Origin: JAMXLO01 sp963719805
GTDB lineage: Bacteria > Pseudomonadota > Alphaproteobacteria > Acetobacterales > Acetobacteraceae
Direction: 5' to 3'
Assembly: GCA_963719805.1 (NCBI GenBank)
Contig: CAVRDF010000001.1
Location: 496,001 to 560,000 of the forward strand
Length of the DNA stretch: 64,000 bases
The notes under the pieces are model-generated. The model was not told the origin of the DNA. It saw nothing but the letters and a program-made list of their open reading frames with translations, and searched no databases. The stretch's first letter is position 1. Every line of letters starts with the position of its first letter. Positions 61,980 to 64,000 of this stretch are shown here, piece after piece. A program made the translations under genes and the position numbers.

Positions 61980-63325
61980 ATGTGCGATACGATCGTGGCA
62001 TTGCCAGGCGCCACTGCCACGGCGGTATTCTGTTCGGCAAGAACAGCGACCGCGAGCGCAATGAGGCGCAGGCAGTTGAGTTCTTCCCGCGCATGACGCA
62101 CACCGAAGGTGCAACTATTGCCTGTACGTATATCAGCATTCCACAGGTGCGGCATACCAATGGCGTTCTGCTGTGCAGACCGTTCTGGATCTGGGGCGCC
62201 GAGATGGGTGCCAACGAGCACGGGGTCACCATCGGCAACGAGGCGGTCCACGCGCGCATTGCGCCACAGGAGGAACCAGCGCTCATCGGCATGGACCTGC
62301 TGCGGCTTGGTCTGGAGCGCGCCGCGTCTGCCGCCGAGGCGGTCGAGGTTATCACCCGTCTGCTCGAGCAATTCGGCCAGGGCGGCAGTTGCGGTCACCT
62401 GACACCGCGCTATTACCACAACTCGTTCATCATCGCCGACACACGCGAAGCCTATGTGCTGGAAACCGTGGAGCGCATGTGGGTCGTCGAACGCGCCGAA
62501 AGCGTGCGGTCGATCTCCAATGCCTATAGTATCGGCCGCAACTTCTCGCGAGCCAGCCCGTCACTGGTCTCGCATGCACGCACCCAGGGCTGGTGCCACG
62601 ATGCTGCCGATCTCGATGTCGCCACGTCGTTCAGCGACCTGGGCCGCGACGCCGTCAGCCACGGGCGCGCCCGGTGTGCGCGTTCCACCACATTGCTGCA
62701 GCGTGCCGCCGGCCGGCTTGGCGCAAACGACATGATGGCGATCCTGCGCGACCATGGTGCGGCGGCGGAACAGGATCCCGAGTGGCATCCGCAGGATGCG
62801 GCCACGCGCACCATCTGCATGCATGCAGCGGATGGCGATCGCGGGGGGCAAACGGTGGGATCGATGGTGTCCGAGCTGCAGCCGGGCCGCATCGTGCAAT
62901 GGGTGACGGGGACCAGCGCGCCATGCACCTCTATCTTCAAGCCGGTGCTGCCCGGGGTCGCCCTGCCGGCACATGGCCCGCGCCCCAGCGACAGCTTTGA
63001 TCCGCGCAGCCTGTGGTGGCGTCATGAACAACTGCACCGCGCGATGCTGGACGATTTCCCGATCCATCTTGCCGCGATCCGTGACGAACGGGACGCACTG
63101 GAGCGCGCATTCCGCACGCGCATCGACGCCGTGCTGACCGATGGCAGCGATGTCGAGCGCGCGACTGCTGTGGCGGAATGCTGGGCGGACGCCGAGGCCA
63201 CCGAGCGCCGCTGGATGGATGAATTCGGCGGCCACCAGGCTGCGTCGTCACGGCCGGCGTATCGTGCCGACTGGCGCGAATTCAATCGGCTGGCGGGATT
63301 GGAGCAGGCCGAGGCAGCAGACTGA
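61980..63325 (+). pseudogene. Secernin-like C69 family peptidase, frameshifted at the N-terminus
   Basis: The ATG at 61980 starts MCDTIVALPGATAT, whose Cys2 is the expected N-terminal nucleophile of C69/secernin enzymes. A missing G near 62020 (CCACGGCGG) shifts the frame. The rest (GILFGKNSDRERNEAQAVEFFPR, then GGQTVGSMVSELQPG and SAPCTSIFKP) is intact to 63325. If the shift is real, only a protein lacking the nucleophile can be made, for instance from the GTG at 61982. Otherwise the enzyme is about 448 aa and likely a dipeptidase or amidase. Confidence 0.82.
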
Positions 63326-64000
63326 CTACGCCGGCTCCAGTGCCAGCAGGCCGTAGCCTGTGGTCATCGGCGCATGATAGGTGCGATGCATGCGCTTCAC
63401 CTTGCTGCCCAGCGCCGAGCGCATCGGCAGCCAGTTGATCATCTCGATGCCTTCGGTGCCGCCGCGCTCCATGTAGTCGCGATGCGATAGAGCGGCCAGC
63501 GTTTCCGGTTCTGTCTCGAGCTGATCGAGGAACTGGTTGTCCCAGTGGTCGTTGCGGAAGCCATAGCGCGGTCCATGCAACTGGTGTGTCAGTCCGCCGG
63601 TGCCCATCACCACCACTCGCATGTCGCGCGGATAGCTCTCCACCGCGCGGCGCAGCGCGGCGCCCAGCTTGAACAGCCGCCGTGCCGTCGGCACCGGATG
63701 CTGGATCACATTCACCGCCAGCGGCACTATCGGCACCGGAAACTGCGTGCCGGTCAGCATAGGCATGAACGACATCACGCCGTGATCCACCGACATTTCC
63801 TGGCATATCGTTGGATCGAATTCGTCCTCCACCAGACTGCGCGCGACGTGCCAGGAGAATTCCGGATCGCCGCGCATGTCTGCCAGGTTGCGCTTGCCCC
63901 AGCCCTCGTCCGCCTGCGGATATATGTCGCTGACACCGAGCGCGAATGTGGGATACGCGTCGAAGAAGAACCGGTTCATGTGGTCGTTGTACACCACGAT
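63326..64000 (-). CDS. Class III extradiol dioxygenase (LigB-like), 3' part
   Basis: The frame is still open at the window edge, so the N-terminus is missing. The 225 codons present show LigB-family sequence: VVYNDHMNRFFFDAYPTFALGVSDIYPQADEGWG, VDHGVMSFMPML and VVVMGTGGLTHQLHGPRYG. Family enzymes cleave catechols such as protocatechuate or gallate at the meta position with Fe(II); the N-terminal metal ligands are outside the window. It converges tail to tail on the secernin-like gene. Which catechol it cleaves is undetermined. Confidence 0.9.
   Translation of the reverse strand: MVVYNDHMNRFFFDAYPTFALGVSDIYPQADEGWGKRNLADMRGDPEFSWHVARSLVEDEFDPTICQEMSVDHGVMSFMPMLTGTQFPVPIVPLAVNVIQHPVPTARRLFKLGAALRRAVESYPRDMRVVVMGTGGLTHQLHGPRYGFRNDHWDNQFLDQLETEPETLAALSHRDYMERGGTEGIEMINWLPMRSALGSKVKRMHRTYHAPMTTGYGLLALEPA

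Overview
The window is about 64 kb of GC-rich bacterial chromosome with tightly packed genes, many 4-nt stop/start overlaps and frequent GTG and TTG starts. The gene set points to an alphaproteobacterium, most likely the Acetobacteraceae/Rhodospirillales side. The pointers are an aa3-oxidase subunit IV peptide, a system I ccmCDEFGHI operon, CHASE2-cyclase plus FecR neighbours, MCPs with alphaproteobacterial architecture, an EcfG-like promoter and a divergent EF-G paralogue. The taxon is an inference; no rRNA or tRNA gene was found.

Layout. 1-12.3 kb: the 3' part of polA, a CHASE2 adenylate/guanylate cyclase, a frameshifted FecR gene, a decayed DUF1254 gene, ndk, a 52-aa oxidase subunit IV peptide, an MCP, purMN, a CDP-alcohol phosphatidyltransferase, an AI-2E/PerM permease and DoxX. 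12.3-14.6 kb: a frameshifted PaiB-like gene and pckA. 14.8-22.9 kb (all minus strand): a surface-glycan cluster with two glycosyltransferases, a TylF-type methyltransferase, an acyltransferase and a three-enzyme UDP-L-amino-sugar cassette. It is visibly less GC-rich, and two of its reading frames contain in-frame stops. 22.9-23.55 kb is an apparently empty border. 23.5-28.4 kb: an MBL hydrolase, an unusual AraC-HTH/TPR regulator and trpBA. 28.4-33.5 kb: a compact minus-strand operon of methyltransferase, membrane glycosyltransferase-like protein, lytic transglycosylase, GT2, enoyl-CoA hydratase and MaoC.

33.6-43.2 kb: a P1-family peptidase, an ECF sigma factor convergent with egtB-egtD (ergothioneine), a PRC-barrel protein behind a candidate EcfG promoter, and the cytochrome c maturation operon ccmCDEFGHI (no ccmAB here). 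43.3-50.5 kb: a secreted Cache protein paired with an MCP that ends in PilZ, then EVE, Rieske, acs and an SLC13 permease. 50.6-54.8 kb: a DUF1993 gene divergent from a polar amino acid ABC transporter, with a perfect FNR-type palindrome between them, then MarC. 54.8-64 kb: an amidase, two SDRs, glpK, an EF-G paralogue, MarR, a secernin-like C69 peptidase with a frameshift, and the start-less end of a LigB-type extradiol dioxygenase.

A recurring theme is single-base damage. At least five genes carry a 1-2 base frameshift and two carry an in-frame stop. Some look like true decay (DUF1254). Others (permease, secernin, FecR, PaiB) are intact apart from one base and may be assembly errors, so raw-read checking matters before biological conclusions are drawn.
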